A stretch of 64,000 bases of DNA from Sphingosinicella terrae (GCF_003347635.1 NZ_QDFY01000009.1:1-64000); one strand, 5' to 3'; positions 34,779-44,693 are shown, numbered from the stretch's first letter. Made by a program: numbers and translations. The notes: a model not told the origin generated them from the letters alone.

Positions 34779-35188
34779 GCGACGCGGAGATGAAGCTGTG
34801 CGGGATACAGGAGGTCGCGGACCTCCTCGGCATCACGCCGCGCACGTTGCGCTTCTACGAGGATCGGGGGCTGATCGAGCCGCACCGCGTCGGCACGGCG
34901 CGCATCTACACGAAGCGCGAGATCGGCCGGATGCAGCTCATCCTGCGCGGCAAGCGGCTCGGCTTCTCGCTGCGCGAGATCCAGGAGTTCCTCGATCTCT
35001 ACGATGCCGATCCCCAGCATCTCGAGCAGATGCGCGTCCTCGCCGAACGCTGCCGGGCGCGGATCGAGACGCTGGAAGCCCAGCGCCGGGCGCTCGATGA
35101 GACCCTGGAAGAACTGAATGCGATGGAGCGTCAGGCCCGCGACCGCGTTCGGGCCGGCGAGAAGGCCCCGGCGGCGGGACGGCGCTGA
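34775..35188 (+). CDS. MerR family regulator of beta-oxidation genes
   Basis: The 137-aa protein has the MerR winged helix (EVADLLGITPRTLRFYEDRGLIEPHR, about residues 12-37) and a coiled-coil dimerisation helix (about 85-125); no metal-binding cysteines, so it is of the organic-ligand or LiuR-like type. The start is best placed at TTG 34775, overlapping the fadD TGA, because GGAGGA (34763-34768) lies 6 nt upstream; the ATG at 34790 would be too far from it. It probably binds the inverted repeat at 33019-33038 and senses an acyl-CoA or fatty acid. Confidence 0.85.
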   Translation: MSDAEMKLCGIQEVADLLGITPRTLRFYEDRGLIEPHRVGTARIYTKREIGRMQLILRGKRLGFSLREIQEFLDLYDADPQHLEQMRVLAERCRARIETLEAQRRALDETLEELNAMERQARDRVRAGEKAPAAGRR

Positions 35189-35190
35189 TC

Positions 35191-35208
35191 GCGCCGTTCG
35201 GGCGGCGC
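35191..35208. terminator. Hairpin between convergent MerR and LysR genes
   Basis: GCGCCG (35191-35196) pairs with CGGCGC (35203-35208) around TTCGGG. It starts 2 nt after the MerR stop and 12 nt from the end of the convergent LysR gene, so it could act on both strands. No T-run. Confidence 0.4.
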
Positions 35209-35220
35209 TGGTGCGCAGCT

Positions 35221-36132
35221 TCAGTCCAGCCCACCGATTGGGATGGCGCCGCTCCACGACGGTCTTTCCGACCATGTTTGGCGCAGATGCGCGATGAAGG
35301 CGCGCGCCGCCGCCCCGGCCGGTGCCGCCGACGCAACGGCGTAGATGCCGACATTGGCGGATCCCTCCAGCCAGGGCAGCACGCGCACGAGCCGCCTTGC
35401 CGCGAGATCCTCGCCGACGTCCCAAAGCGAGCGCAGCGAGACTCCGAGGCCCGAAAGGGTCAGCTCGCGGACGACCTCGCTCGAATTGGTGCGGACCCGG
35501 CTTTCGCCGTCGACCTCGATGTCGCCATCGGGTCCGCTCAACAGCCAGGGAAGCTGGCCCGTGGCGGCGAGCAGGCTGTGGTTGCGAAGGTCGTCGAGCG
35601 AGGCGGGTTCGCCGTGCCGGGCCAGATAGGCGGGCGCGGCGCAGAGCACGCGCGGACTGTCGGCCAGGCGCTCGGACCGGGCATCCGCCCCGATCGACGC
35701 CGTGATCCGGATCGCCACGTCGATCCGGGCGCCGACCAGATCCTCGAACGCGTCGGAGAGGTCGAGCTCCAGGGCGACGCGGGGATGCGCCTCCAGGAAG
35801 CCGCCGAGGGCCGGAGCGATATGGAGGCGGCCGAACGAGGTCGGCGCGCTGACCCTCAGAACCCCTGAGGGCTCGGCATCCGCGTCGCGCACCTTTTCCT
35901 CGGCGGCGCGAATCGCTTCGAGGATCGCTTCGACGTCGCGATGAAAGGCCTCGCCGCGCGCGGTCAATTCCATCCGCCGGGTGGTGCGGTGGATCAGGCG
36001 CACGCCGAGGCGGGATTCCAGCCGGGCGAGCCGCTTGGAGACCATGGCCGGCGAGGTCCCGCGGCGGCGGGCGGCGGCGCTGAGGCTGCCGGCACGGACC
36101 ACCTCGTCGAAGAGGGAAAGGTCGGGATCCAT
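35221..36132 (-). CDS. LysR family regulator, divergent to malate synthase
   Basis: The 303-aa protein has a LysR helix-turn-helix ([29 protein letters not shown], about 11-39) and an effector domain with [15 protein letters not shown] near 100. It belongs to the CrgA/DsdC-like subgroup by the N-terminal ADP..LFDEVV start. It faces malate synthase G with only 64 bp between them, an AT-rich stretch containing GATTTTCTTTATC; direct control of glcB is likely. Glycolate, glyoxylate or a precursor would be a sensible effector, by inference. Confidence 0.88.
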   Translation of the reverse strand: MDPDLSLFDEVVRAGSLSAAARRRGTSPAMVSKRLARLESRLGVRLIHRTTRRMELTARGEAFHRDVEAILEAIRAAEEKVRDADAEPSGVLRVSAPTSFGRLHIAPALGGFLEAHPRVALELDLSDAFEDLVGARIDVAIRITASIGADARSERLADSPRVLCAAPAYLARHGEPASLDDLRNHSLLAATGQLPWLLSGPDGDIEVDGESRVRTNSSEVVRELTLSGLGVSLRSLWDVGEDLAARRLVRVLPWLEGSANVGIYAVASAAPAGAAARAFIAHLRQTWSERPSWSGAIPIGGLD

Positions 36133-36196
36133 CTTTGCCCCTGAGGAAAAGGACTATTTGATTTTCTTTATCTACCGGACAAAGCGGCGCCATTCT

Positions 36197-38317
36197 ATGG
36201 AAACCGGCATGACCCAGAACGAACGCATGATCGACAAAGCGGGGACCGGCGTCGCCGCTCCACTGGCAGAATTCATCGAAAAGCGGGCACTGCCAGGGAC
36301 CGGGATCGAGCCGGACCTTTTCTGGCAGGGCATGGCCGGGATCTTCGAGCGCTTTGCGCCTGAGAATCGCCGTCTCCTGGAGGCACGGGATTCGATCCAG
36401 GCCAAGCTGGACGCCTGGCACAAGGCCGGCCCCGGCCGGCCGCGCGATCCGGCGGCCTATCACGCCTTCCTGCGCGAGATCGGTTATCTGCTTCCCGAGC
36501 CTGCCTCGTTTCAGGTCGCGGGACTGGAGGTCGACGAGGAGGTCGCGCGTATCGCGGCGCCCCAGCTCGTCGTTCCCATGCTGAATGCCAGGTTCCTCCT
36601 CAACGCCGCCAATGCGCGGTGGGGAAGCCTCTACGATGCGCTCTACGGGACCGACGCACTGCCCGGCCCGAGGGGCGGCGGCTACGATCCCGAGCGCGGC
36701 GCACGCGTCATCGCCTGGGCCAAGGCCTTCCTGGATCGGGCGGCGCCGCTTCGCGACGGCAGCTGGACGGGCTGGACCGGGGGCGACCTGCCGCTCGCCG
36801 ACCCGGCCCAGCTGGTCGGCCGCGCCGGCGAGAACCTGCTGCTTCGCCATCATGGCCTGCATATCGAAATCGTGGTCGATCGCCGTCATCCGATCGGGCG
36901 CGAAGACCCTGCCGGCATCGCCGACATGGTGCTCGAATCCGCCGTCACCACCATCTGCGACCTCGAGGATTCGGTCGCCGCCGTTGACGCCGACGACAAG
37001 ATTGCCGGCTACGCCAATTGGCTCGGGCTGATGAGAGGCGATCTCGAGGCGCGCTTCGAGAAGAACGGAAGGACCTTTGCCCGCGGGTTGGCCGACGACC
37101 GCCATTTCGCCCGGCCGGACGGCACCGCCTTCACGCTCCCCGGGCGGAGCCTGCTGTTCGTCCGCAATGTCGGAATGCACATGGTGACGCCGGCGGTGCG
37201 CCTCCCGGACGGCTCCGACGCGCCCGAGGGGATATTGGACGCGATCGTCACCAGCCTGATCGGGCTCCACGACCTGAAGGGGATTGGCCGCTTCCGCAAC
37301 AGCCGCGCGGGCTCGATCTACATCGTGAAGCCGAAGCTTCACGGCCCCGCCGAGGCGGCGTTCACCGACCGGCTGTTCGCCGCCGTCGAGGATCTGCTCG
37401 GTCTCGCGCGCAATCGGGTCAAGCTCGGGATCATGGACGAGGAGCGCCGGACGTCGGCCAATCTCGCCGCCTGCATCGCGGCGGTGAAGGACCGGATCGT
37501 GTTCATCAACACCGGCTTCCTCGACCGCACCGGCGACGAGATCCACACCTCCATCCATGCCGGCCCGATGGTGCGCAAGGACGGCATGAAAGGGTCGTCC
37601 TGGATCCGCGCCTATGAGGATCGCAACGTCGCGATCGGTCTCGCCTGCGGACTCTCCGGCAAGGGGCAGATCGGCAAGGGCATGTGGGCGGCGCCCGACC
37701 TGATGGCGGACATGCTCCTCCAGAAGGGAGCGCATCCGCGATCCGGCGCGACCACCGCCTGGGTGCCGTCGCCGACCGCCGCCACCTTGCACGCCACCCA
37801 TTATCACGATGTCGACGTGTTCGCGCTTCACGGGCCGCGCGCCGGCGCGCCGGCCGAACCGCTCGAGGCGCTTCTCGAGATCCCGCTCGCCGCCGGGCGC
37901 GACTGGGCTCCGCAGGAGCTGGCGGAGGAGCTCGAGAACAACGTCCAGGGGATATTGGGCTATGTCGTCCGCTGGATCGATCGCGGCGTCGGCTGCTCGA
38001 AAGTGCCCGACATCCGCGACATCGGCCTGATGGAAGACCGGGCGACGCTCCGCATCTCGTCGCAGCACGTCGCCAACTGGCTGCTCCAAGGAATCGTCAC
38101 CGCCGAGATGGTGGACGAGGCGTTCGACCGCATGGCCGCCAAGGTCGACGCCCAGAATGCGGGCGAAGACGGCTATGTACGGCTGCTCGGGGCGGACGGG
38201 CGCAGCCTCGCCTTCGAGGCCGCCCGGGCCCTCGTCTTCGAGGCGCTGGACCAGCCCAACGGCTATACCGAGCCGCTGCTGCACCGCTTCCGCCTCAGGA
38301 AGAAGTCCGGACTCTAG
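36197..38317 (+). CDS. glcB: Malate synthase G
   Basis: The ~706-aa monomeric malate synthase condenses glyoxylate with acetyl-CoA. Key blocks are [17 protein letters not shown] (Mg-binding region), [27 protein letters not shown] with the metal-binding Glu, [17 protein letters not shown] (with the metal Asp) and the C-terminal [18 protein letters not shown] carrying the catalytic Asp. ATG 36197 or 36209 are both possible. No isocitrate lyase is in the window; glyoxylate could come from the glcDEF glycolate oxidase encoded 9 kb downstream, which is the classical partner of glcB in E. coli. Confidence 0.95.
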   Translation: METGMTQNERMIDKAGTGVAAPLAEFIEKRALPGTGIEPDLFWQGMAGIFERFAPENRRLLEARDSIQAKLDAWHKAGPGRPRDPAAYHAFLREIGYLLPEPASFQVAGLEVDEEVARIAAPQLVVPMLNARFLLNAANARWGSLYDALYGTDALPGPRGGGYDPERGARVIAWAKAFLDRAAPLRDGSWTGWTGGDLPLADPAQLVGRAGENLLLRHHGLHIEIVVDRRHPIGREDPAGIADMVLESAVTTICDLEDSVAAVDADDKIAGYANWLGLMRGDLEARFEKNGRTFARGLADDRHFARPDGTAFTLPGRSLLFVRNVGMHMVTPAVRLPDGSDAPEGILDAIVTSLIGLHDLKGIGRFRNSRAGSIYIVKPKLHGPAEAAFTDRLFAAVEDLLGLARNRVKLGIMDEERRTSANLAACIAAVKDRIVFINTGFLDRTGDEIHTSIHAGPMVRKDGMKGSSWIRAYEDRNVAIGLACGLSGKGQIGKGMWAAPDLMADMLLQKGAHPRSGATTAWVPSPTAATLHATHYHDVDVFALHGPRAGAPAEPLEALLEIPLAAGRDWAPQELAEELENNVQGILGYVVRWIDRGVGCSKVPDIRDIGLMEDRATLRISSQHVANWLLQGIVTAEMVDEAFDRMAAKVDAQNAGEDGYVRLLGADGRSLAFEAARALVFEALDQPNGYTEPLLHRFRLRKKSGL

Positions 38318-38319
38318 CT

Positions 38320-39288
38320 TCAGTCGGCGGCGGCACCGCCGCGATGCCGTCCGATGAAATCGAGGACGGCGGCATTGAACGCGTCCGGCTGCTCCCAATG
38401 GAGCGAGTGGCCCGCTTCCGCGACGATGACGAGCTCGCACCGCGGCACCCGCCGGGCGACGTCACGCAGGCGCGAGGGCGGCATCATCAGGTCGGCATCG
38501 CCGGTGATCAGCAGGATCGGCGCCGTGCCCGCATTCATCCGGGCGAAGGTGATCGGCGCGGCCGTGCCTTGCCGGACCGTACCGCCCTGCCAGGCGACCG
38601 CATCGAGCGCCTCCCAGGCCGCGACCCCTTCGGGATTGCCGGCGCGATAGGATGGCCCGAGCTCGCTGAAGGCATGGGAGATGGCGTAGACGCCGCGCGG
38701 AAACATCCGTCGCCCGATCTCGACGAATTCGGGGTCGCTGATCCCCAGGATACTCGAGGCGAGGACGAGGCTGGCCGTCCGCTCCGGAAAGGCCAGCCCG
38801 AAATCGAGGGCCGGAAGCGCTCCGCCCGCCGTCCCGACCAGATGGGCGCGTCGGATGCCGAGATGGTCGAGCAGGGCTTCCAGGTCGGCCGTCGCCGTCC
38901 CGGGATCGGCGGGATCGATCGGGCCGGATTGCCGGTGGCCGCGCATCGAATAGCTGATCACGCGATAGCCGGCGGCCGCGAGCGGACTTTGCTGATACGC
39001 CCAGGAGGCATGGCTTCCCGTCCAGGCGTGGAGCAGCACCACCGCCTCGCCGCTGCCGCCGCTATCCTGGAACCACAGGCGGGTCCCGGGAAGCTCGGCC
39101 AGCCCTTCCCGGAGCGGCGGCAGCGGCGGCGGCGGCGCCCACTCCGTCTGGGCCGGCAGCAGGCGCTCTCCCGGGGGGGCGGCGCCTGGAGCTGTACAAG
39201 CCGTGGAGGCCGCGGCGGACCGGGAGGTGCCGGCCGCCGCCAGCGCGCCGGCCAGCCCGGCGAGGGTGCCCCGGCGCGTGAGGCGCAT
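38320..39288 (-). CDS. Exported alpha/beta-hydrolase-fold protein lacking the Ser nucleophile
   Basis: The 322-aa product starts with a Tat-like signal (MRLTRRGTLAGLAGAL, twin Arg at 5-6), followed by a Pro-rich linker and an alpha/beta-hydrolase domain from about residue 66. LLHAWTGSHASW is the oxyanion loop, ITGDADLMMPP the acid region and AEAGHSLHWEQP the His motif. The nucleophile elbow reads HLVGTAGGALPA: where G-x-S-x-G is expected it has Ala154 or a one-residue deletion, so the classical Ser is absent. The ATG at 39288 has GGGAGG upstream; ATG 39300 is less likely. It is the last gene of the SBP-TonB-hydrolase operon. Confidence 0.82.
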   Translation of the reverse strand: MRLTRRGTLAGLAGALAAAGTSRSAAASTACTAPGAAPPGERLLPAQTEWAPPPPLPPLREGLAELPGTRLWFQDSGGSGEAVVLLHAWTGSHASWAYQQSPLAAAGYRVISYSMRGHRQSGPIDPADPGTATADLEALLDHLGIRRAHLVGTAGGALPALDFGLAFPERTASLVLASSILGISDPEFVEIGRRMFPRGVYAISHAFSELGPSYRAGNPEGVAAWEALDAVAWQGGTVRQGTAAPITFARMNAGTAPILLITGDADLMMPPSRLRDVARRVPRCELVIVAEAGHSLHWEQPDAFNAAVLDFIGRHRGGAAAD

Positions 39289-39301
39289 CGATCCTCCCAT
39301 T

Positions 39302-42300
39302 CTAGAAGCGCGCCCGAACGCCCGTGCGGAAACGTGCCCCGAGCGTATCGAACAAGGCCGGATTGGTCGGATAGCTCGACTGGACGACGCTCCCGGTCGT
39401 GCCGGGGGCGATCGGCGGATCGGTGTCGAACAGATTCTCGACGAGGCCGAATATCTCGAACTGGTCCTCGCTCGATCCGACCGGCAGCCGGTAGGTCAGC
39501 GCGAGCGTGAAATAGGTCCGGGACGGCACGCGATTGTGGTTGATCGAGTTGATCAGGGTCGGATCGTAATCGGGATCGTCGGGTCCGATCAGAGTCCGGC
39601 TCAAGGCGCCGCTGCCGACGTAACGCGCCTGCACCACGCCGGTGAAGCGGCCGACCTCCAGCGTCAGGGTCGAGTTGAACATCCATTTGGGCGTCGAGTT
39701 GAAGTCGCCGAGCGGCGCGTTGGGGCCGCTCTGCCCGGCGAAGTCGATGACCGAGGCTCCCGGCGCGCCCTGGATGAGCAGGTCGTAGAGATGGGTGCCG
39801 ACGACCCGCAGATTGACGCGGCCGTCCCAGGCCGGGACCAGCTCGCGCAGCGGGACCGTGTAATCGAGCTCGAGGTCGATTCCGCGCGACGTGAAGGAGC
39901 CGAGATTGAGCTGGCGACTGTCGATGAAGGTGATGTCGCCATTGCCGGGCACGGCCGGGTTGAAGGTGATCCGGTCGCAGAAGGCACCGAGATTGAAGCA
40001 ACTGTCGGCGATCTGCTGGCCCGACGGCGTGGTCACGGCATCGTCGATCCGGATCTCAAACCAGTCGGCCGAGAGGCTGAGACGGCTGCCTAGCGGGCGC
40101 AGGACGATTCCGAAGGTGGTCGTGTCGGCCTTTTCCGGAGCCAGGCCGAAATTGCCGCCGCCCCGGATCGGCGTCGAATCGGTCGCATTGCCGTTGAACG
40201 GATTGTTGACCCGCCCCTGCGCGCTGCCCGGCTCGCTCGCCAGCTGAAGCTGGAAAAGCTCGCGGAAACCGGCGGCGCGGATGTCGCGGGAACGCGTTCC
40301 GCGCAGGCGCAGCCAGTCGACCGGCTCGTACACGGCGCCCGCCTTCCAGCTCCAGGCGCTGACCGTGCGGGAATCGTCGGTGGCGCCGTCGGTGCTGCGC
40401 GTGCGCGTGTACCGCACGGCGCCGTTCAGCTCCAGGAGCCGGGCCCCCGGCACGTCGCGGAGCAGCGGCACGTTGAGCTCGCCGAAAGTCTCGAAGACAC
40501 TGATCTCGCCGCTATAGTCTAGGCCGAGGCTCAGGCCGAACTGCTCGTAATAGGGAACGTCGCCGTGGGTAACGTCGCCCGAATCGGCGCGATATTCCAG
40601 TCCGGCGGCGAAACCGACCGGGCCGGCGCCGATGCCGGAGAAGAGATCGCCCTGGACCGAGGCGGCGACCACATGCTGGTCATATTCGAAATCCTCGATC
40701 GCCTCGCGCCAGGCATAGGCAATGCCTTCCGGCGTGAGGTTGCCGGTTCCGAACAGGTTGATGGGCACGCAGCCCTCCGCGTCGGGATTGCCGAGCAGGA
40801 CCGCCCGGCAGACGGGATTTCCGGTCACCGGGTCGGCAACGGCGTCGGCGGCGAAGGCGAAGAAGGTGTTCACGCGCGAATGGCTGAGCGACTGGTGGCG
40901 CGTGTTGCGGCCATATTGGTAATAAGCGTCCCAGGTCCAGTTGCCGATGCCCAGCTCGCCGTCGAGCCCGGCCACCGCGCGGAAAGTCTCGACGCGGGCG
41001 CGGTTGACGTTGGTGAAATCGTTGTCGAGATCCTTGCCGAGGGTGAAGCCCGGGCTTCCGACCAGGGCCGCGCGCACCTCTTCCGGCAGGAAGACGTTGT
41101 CCGGCCGGAAGACGTAGGTCGATGCCGGCCCGAGGCTCACGCCGATCGCCGACGCCTCTCTCGCGCCGAACGAGGCTTCGAGGGTGGCATTGAGGCTCTC
41201 GGTCAGCTCGTAGCCGAGATGGCCGTAGAGGGCGAAGCGCTCGACCGGCGTGCGCAGGCGCGATTCGGCGAAGGTCGACTCGCCGTCTCCGCCCTGGCGA
41301 GGGCCGATCTGGGAATTCTGCACGTAGAGGCCGGGATCGAACGGCACCAGCGCGCGGCCGTCCGCCGTGAACTGCATGTTGCGAAGCGAGGCCGGCGTCG
41401 TGGCGACATTCCGGATGGCGCCGGTCGCGCTGTTATAGGCGTGGCGCGATCCGGGCCCGAGGATGTAGTTGGGCTGCCCGTAGGTCGGCGATCCGGGGAC
41501 GTTGTAGCCGGAAGGGACGCCGTTCACGCGGATCCCTGCATTGGTGTAGACGTCCCAGCCTTCGGCGCACCAGTCGCGAACCTCGGCGCAAGGCCCGACG
41601 CCGCTGGCATCCTGATATTCGCCGCTGATCACGACATGGCCGCGGCCGCCGGCGAAGCCGGTGCCGAAGGCCGCCGCCGCGTGACGGGTGGATCCTTCGC
41701 CGCGGAACGTCTGGCCGTAGTCGAGCTGGGCCCGAAAGCCGGTGAAGCGCCGGTCGAGGATGATGTTGACGACGCCGGCGACTGCGTCCGAACCGTAGGC
41801 GGCAGAGGCGCCGCCGGTGACCGTCTCGACGCGTGCGATCAGGGTGGACGGGATCAGGTTCAGGTCGACCGCGCCGCTGTCCGATGTCGGCACGAACCGG
41901 CGCGAATCCACCAGGGTGAGGGTGCGCGTCCCGAAGAAGGGGTTGAGGCCACGCAGATTGGCGTAGGACGCGCCGATATTGGAGCTGGCTCGGCTGCCGA
42001 CGCTCGGGCCGGTATTGGTATCGGACTGCGCCGCCAGGTTCTGGGGGATCGAGCTGAGCACCTCCGACACGCTGATCTGACCGAGATTGTCGATCTGCTC
42101 CGCCGAGATCACCGTGGTCGGCGTCTGCTCCTGGAAGCCGCCGCGGATGCGCGAGCCGGTGACGACGATCGGTTCGCTGGCCTCGGCCTCGATCTCCTCG
42201 CCGGCGGGGGCGGCTGCCGCCGGCTCCTCCTGCGCCAGCGCCGGAGCCGCCGTGGCCAGAGCGAGCAGGCTGGCGGCCGCCGCCGCGCCGCGCAGGCGCC

Positions 42301-42340
42301 GACAGGGCGAGCTGGTTCGAATATGCAATCCGTGGTTCAC
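39302..42340 (-). CDS. TonB-dependent receptor (large sphingomonad type)
   Basis: The 1012-aa outer-membrane protein has a signal peptide ending APALAQ, a TonB-box-like EPIVVTGSRIR, a plug domain (TPTTVISAEQIDNLG to GGASAAYGSDAVAGVVNIIL) and a 22-strand barrel ending with aromatic TGVRARF. It should import a substrate using TonB energy. The start is taken as GTG 42340 with GGGGAGG 7 nt upstream; an ATG at 42370 overlaps the upstream gene. Only 22 nt separate it from the substrate-binding lipoprotein, and 13 nt from the hydrolase, so the three form one operon. Ligand unknown; no siderophore-specific genes are near. Confidence 0.93.
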   Translation of the reverse strand: MNHGLHIRTSSPCRRLRGAAAAASLLALATAAPALAQEEPAAAAPAGEEIEAEASEPIVVTGSRIRGGFQEQTPTTVISAEQIDNLGQISVSEVLSSIPQNLAAQSDTNTGPSVGSRASSNIGASYANLRGLNPFFGTRTLTLVDSRRFVPTSDSGAVDLNLIPSTLIARVETVTGGASAAYGSDAVAGVVNIILDRRFTGFRAQLDYGQTFRGEGSTRHAAAAFGTGFAGGRGHVVISGEYQDASGVGPCAEVRDWCAEGWDVYTNAGIRVNGVPSGYNVPGSPTYGQPNYILGPGSRHAYNSATGAIRNVATTPASLRNMQFTADGRALVPFDPGLYVQNSQIGPRQGGDGESTFAESRLRTPVERFALYGHLGYELTESLNATLEASFGAREASAIGVSLGPASTYVFRPDNVFLPEEVRAALVGSPGFTLGKDLDNDFTNVNRARVETFRAVAGLDGELGIGNWTWDAYYQYGRNTRHQSLSHSRVNTFFAFAADAVADPVTGNPVCRAVLLGNPDAEGCVPINLFGTGNLTPEGIAYAWREAIEDFEYDQHVVAASVQGDLFSGIGAGPVGFAAGLEYRADSGDVTHGDVPYYEQFGLSLGLDYSGEISVFETFGELNVPLLRDVPGARLLELNGAVRYTRTRSTDGATDDSRTVSAWSWKAGAVYEPVDWLRLRGTRSRDIRAAGFRELFQLQLASEPGSAQGRVNNPFNGNATDSTPIRGGGNFGLAPEKADTTTFGIVLRPLGSRLSLSADWFEIRIDDAVTTPSGQQIADSCFNLGAFCDRITFNPAVPGNGDITFIDSRQLNLGSFTSRGIDLELDYTVPLRELVPAWDGRVNLRVVGTHLYDLLIQGAPGASVIDFAGQSGPNAPLGDFNSTPKWMFNSTLTLEVGRFTGVVQARYVGSGALSRTLIGPDDPDYDPTLINSINHNRVPSRTYFTLALTYRLPVGSSEDQFEIFGLVENLFDTDPPIAPGTTGSVVQSSYPTNPALFDTLGARFRTGVRARF

Positions 42341-42362
42341 GTCGGTGCCTCCCCGCCTGTTC

Positions 42363-43373
42363 TCAATCATGGGCTTGCCGGCCGGCGAGGAGCGCGCGGG
42401 CTTCCTCGACGACGCTGGTATCGATCAGCCGCGAAAGCTGCTCCCGGTCGCGGGGCGGACGGCTTTGCCGTGCCGCCAGCCACGCCTCCTCCCTGACGAG
42501 GATTTCGAGCAGGTCGTCGGCGACCTCGCCCGGAAAGCTGTGATGCGGCCAGGCGGTCCGGACCAGCTCGACGGGATAGCCGGTGGTCGCCACGACCATC
42601 GCGATCGCGTCGTCCGGTGCCGTCGCCAGCAGCCGGGACGTCTCGATCAGGCCCGCGACGAAGCGGACGATCTGCGCGCGCCGCGCCGGGTCGGCGAGAT
42701 TTTCGGCCGTGGTGTTGAGATTGAACAATTCGTCATAGCCGACGTCCGGCGCGAAGATGATGGCGTCGTCGCCGAGCGCGTCGATGGCGCGCTGCATCTC
42801 GGGTTCCCAGATCGCCAAAGCGTCGACTTCGCCCGCGATGATGTGCCGGGAGATATCGCGCGGCCGCGGCAGCGACAGGATCTGCACGTCGGCCTCGGTC
42901 ATTCCCGCGGAGGCGAGGACATTGTGCAGGTGGAAGCCGGCCGAGGTGTCCAGCATCGTCGCGATCCGCTTGCCGCGGAGATCGGCGAGGCTGGCGATGC
43001 CTGCGGATCGGCGGGCAACGATCCGGTAGTGACCGCGGGCGATGGTGAGGATGATGCGGACGCTGGGATGCTCGAGCGAGTTCCTGAGCGCCTGGGTTTC
43101 CGCATGAGTCGCCACGTGCGCTCGTATCTCGCCCGGCGGCGCGAACAGGTTGGGGATGCCCCCGTTGCGCACGACCGCGCCATCGCCGGGATAGATGCGG
43201 GCGGTCGTGTAATGGACGGGCGCCAGCTCGATCGTCTGGTGCATGCCGAAGACGTTGAGTGGGCCGGCCTCCGGCTCGGCGCCGTGGGCGCAGCCGGCAA
43301 GCAGCATGGCGGCGAGCGCGGTTCTCCATGCCCCGCCTCGTCCGCGAACGATCCTGGATACGGATGAGGCCAT
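42363..43373 (-). CDS. ABC-type substrate-binding lipoprotein (SsuA/NMT1-like)
   Basis: The 336-aa product has a perfect lipobox MLLAGC (Cys28) and a periplasmic-binding fold with VRIILTIARGHYRIVAR, ASLADLRGKRIATMLDTSAG and GEVDALAIWEPEMQRA, as in nitrate/sulfonate/taurine and thiamine-precursor binding proteins. Such proteins normally deliver ligands to an ABC permease, but no permease or ATPase gene is present in the window. Its operon partners are a TonB receptor and a hydrolase-like protein, so it may act as a periplasmic carrier or sensor. A promoter and palindrome lie about 80-120 nt upstream. Confidence 0.88.
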   Translation of the reverse strand: MASSVSRIVRGRGGAWRTALAAMLLAGCAHGAEPEAGPLNVFGMHQTIELAPVHYTTARIYPGDGAVVRNGGIPNLFAPPGEIRAHVATHAETQALRNSLEHPSVRIILTIARGHYRIVARRSAGIASLADLRGKRIATMLDTSAGFHLHNVLASAGMTEADVQILSLPRPRDISRHIIAGEVDALAIWEPEMQRAIDALGDDAIIFAPDVGYDELFNLNTTAENLADPARRAQIVRFVAGLIETSRLLATAPDDAIAMVVATTGYPVELVRTAWPHHSFPGEVADDLLEILVREEAWLAARQSRPPRDREQLSRLIDTSVVEEARALLAGRQAHD

Positions 43374-43697
43374 GCGCCGCTCTCCCCTTTTCCGCGGCAG
43401 CCTCTTTTTCCGGCGATACGCCGGTGATCATCGGGCTGCTTGCTGGGGCCGAGCATAGCGAAGGGTCGCTGGCTCGGCAAGTTATTATAACTTGCTTGAA
43501 TAATAGATGAAGTCGCGCAGGCGCTTGAGGCCAGGGATGTGAAATCCTGCTCTAAGGCACTCCTACTCTCTATCCGAGTCGCTTCGGCGGCAAGGCCGCA
43601 CGCGCCGCCACTTCCCCTATTTCAACTAATGTGCAAATTATAGCGACGAAAACCGAGCGGGATCGTGAGATGGACCGCATCGGCAGGGGAGGGAATC
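43374..43697. other. Divergent intergenic region between SBP operon and methyltransferase
   Basis: This 324-bp non-coding region is AT-rich in two places. Near 43452-43495 it carries the SBP promoter and an inverted repeat. Near 43615-43645 it has CTATTTC and AAATTATAG, probably the promoter area of the methyltransferase, though no clean -35/-10 pair was found. GGGGAGGGA precedes the ATG at 43698. Confidence 0.6.
43452..43495 (-). promoter_or_regulatory. SBP-TonB-hydrolase operon promoter with overlapping palindrome
   Basis: On the minus strand TTGCCG (43480-43475) and TATGCT (43457-43452) are 17 bp apart. GCAAGTTA-TTA-TAACTTGC (43477-43495) is a perfect 8-bp-arm inverted repeat that overlaps the -35 box. 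This looks like a regulator-binding site controlling substrate uptake. Confidence 0.65.
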
Positions 43698-44693
43698 ATG
43701 GCCGAAGGCGCAACCAGCAGGCTCATCGAATCGATCACCGGCGCATGGCGCACCCGTGCCATCTACGAGGGTGTCCGCTCGGGTCTGATCGATCGGCTCG
43801 ATTCCCAGCCCCGCACCGCCGCCGCGCTCGCCGGTCCGCTCGATCTCGACGCCGACACGGCGCGCCGCGTCTTGCGGGCGCTCGCTGTCCTCGGCCTGTG
43901 CGACCAGGTTGCCGCGGACGGCTTCGTGGCCACGGAGCTGGGTGGGCGGCTTCGTGCCGGCGTGCCGGGGTCGTTGCGGGGGATGGCGATGCTCTGGGGC
44001 GACCGAATCTGGAGCTCGCTGGAGACGATCGGAGAGACCTTGCGCACGGGGACGCCCGGGTGGGGGAATGGCGATTTCGGCGCGCTCCACGCCGATCCTG
44101 CCGAATCGGATATCTTCAGCCGGGCGATGGCCGAGCAGTCCGAGGCGATCGCCCGGGCGGCGGCGGAGAGCGTCGACTTCTCGGGCCATCGCCGAGTCAT
44201 GGACGTGGGCGGCGGCTACGGCGCCGTGCTCATCGAGGTCCTGCGCGCCCATCCGGGGCTGACCGGTCTTGTCTACGATCTGGGATCGATCGCGGAGGGT
44301 GCCCGGCGCTACCTCGTCGAGGCGGGGGTCGGCGATCGCGCCGATTTCCTGGGCGGCGACTTCTTTATCGACGTGCCCGGTGGGGCCGACTGTCTTCTCC
44401 TCAAATATGTGCTGCACGACTGGTCGGACGAGGACAGCCTGCGCATCCTCGCCAATTGCCGCGCCGCGCTCGAGCCGGGCAGCGCTCTGGTCGTGCTGGA
44501 GCGGATCATGCCCGAGCGGGTCACCGCCGCGGACGAGCCTGTCGTACGGACGGACCTCGTCATGATGCCGATCAGCGGCCGCGAGCGCCGGCTGGACGAG
44601 ATCCACGTCTTGCTGCGGGCGAGCGGCTTCGAGCCGGACGAGGCGAGGCCGCTGACCGACGGCTGCTGGGCCATCGAGAGCCGCGCCGTCTGA
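43698..44693 (+). CDS. SAM-dependent O-methyltransferase (COMT-like)
   Basis: The 331-aa protein has an N-terminal winged-helix dimerisation domain (about 10-85) and a class I methyltransferase domain with VMDVGGGYGAVL (SAM motif I, about 166-177) and KYVLHDWSDEDSLRIL, where the His-Asp pair is the catalytic-base region of plant COMT and bacterial HIOMT-like enzymes. It probably methylates a phenolic or enolic oxygen. ATG 43698 has a strong GGGGAGGGA upstream. Substrate unknown; location suggests a cyclic compound handled by the neighbouring oxygenases. Confidence 0.88.
   Translation: MAEGATSRLIESITGAWRTRAIYEGVRSGLIDRLDSQPRTAAALAGPLDLDADTARRVLRALAVLGLCDQVAADGFVATELGGRLRAGVPGSLRGMAMLWGDRIWSSLETIGETLRTGTPGWGNGDFGALHADPAESDIFSRAMAEQSEAIARAAAESVDFSGHRRVMDVGGGYGAVLIEVLRAHPGLTGLVYDLGSIAEGARRYLVEAGVGDRADFLGGDFFIDVPGGADCLLLKYVLHDWSDEDSLRILANCRAALEPGSALVVLERIMPERVTAADEPVVRTDLVMMPISGRERRLDEIHVLLRASGFEPDEARPLTDGCWAIESRAV

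Noticed and set aside
34544-38440. A 1298-codon open frame on the minus strand across MerR, LysR and malate synthase
   Set aside because: It runs antisense to well-recognised genes; long spurious frames arise from the high GC third-position bias. Its translation has no known domain.
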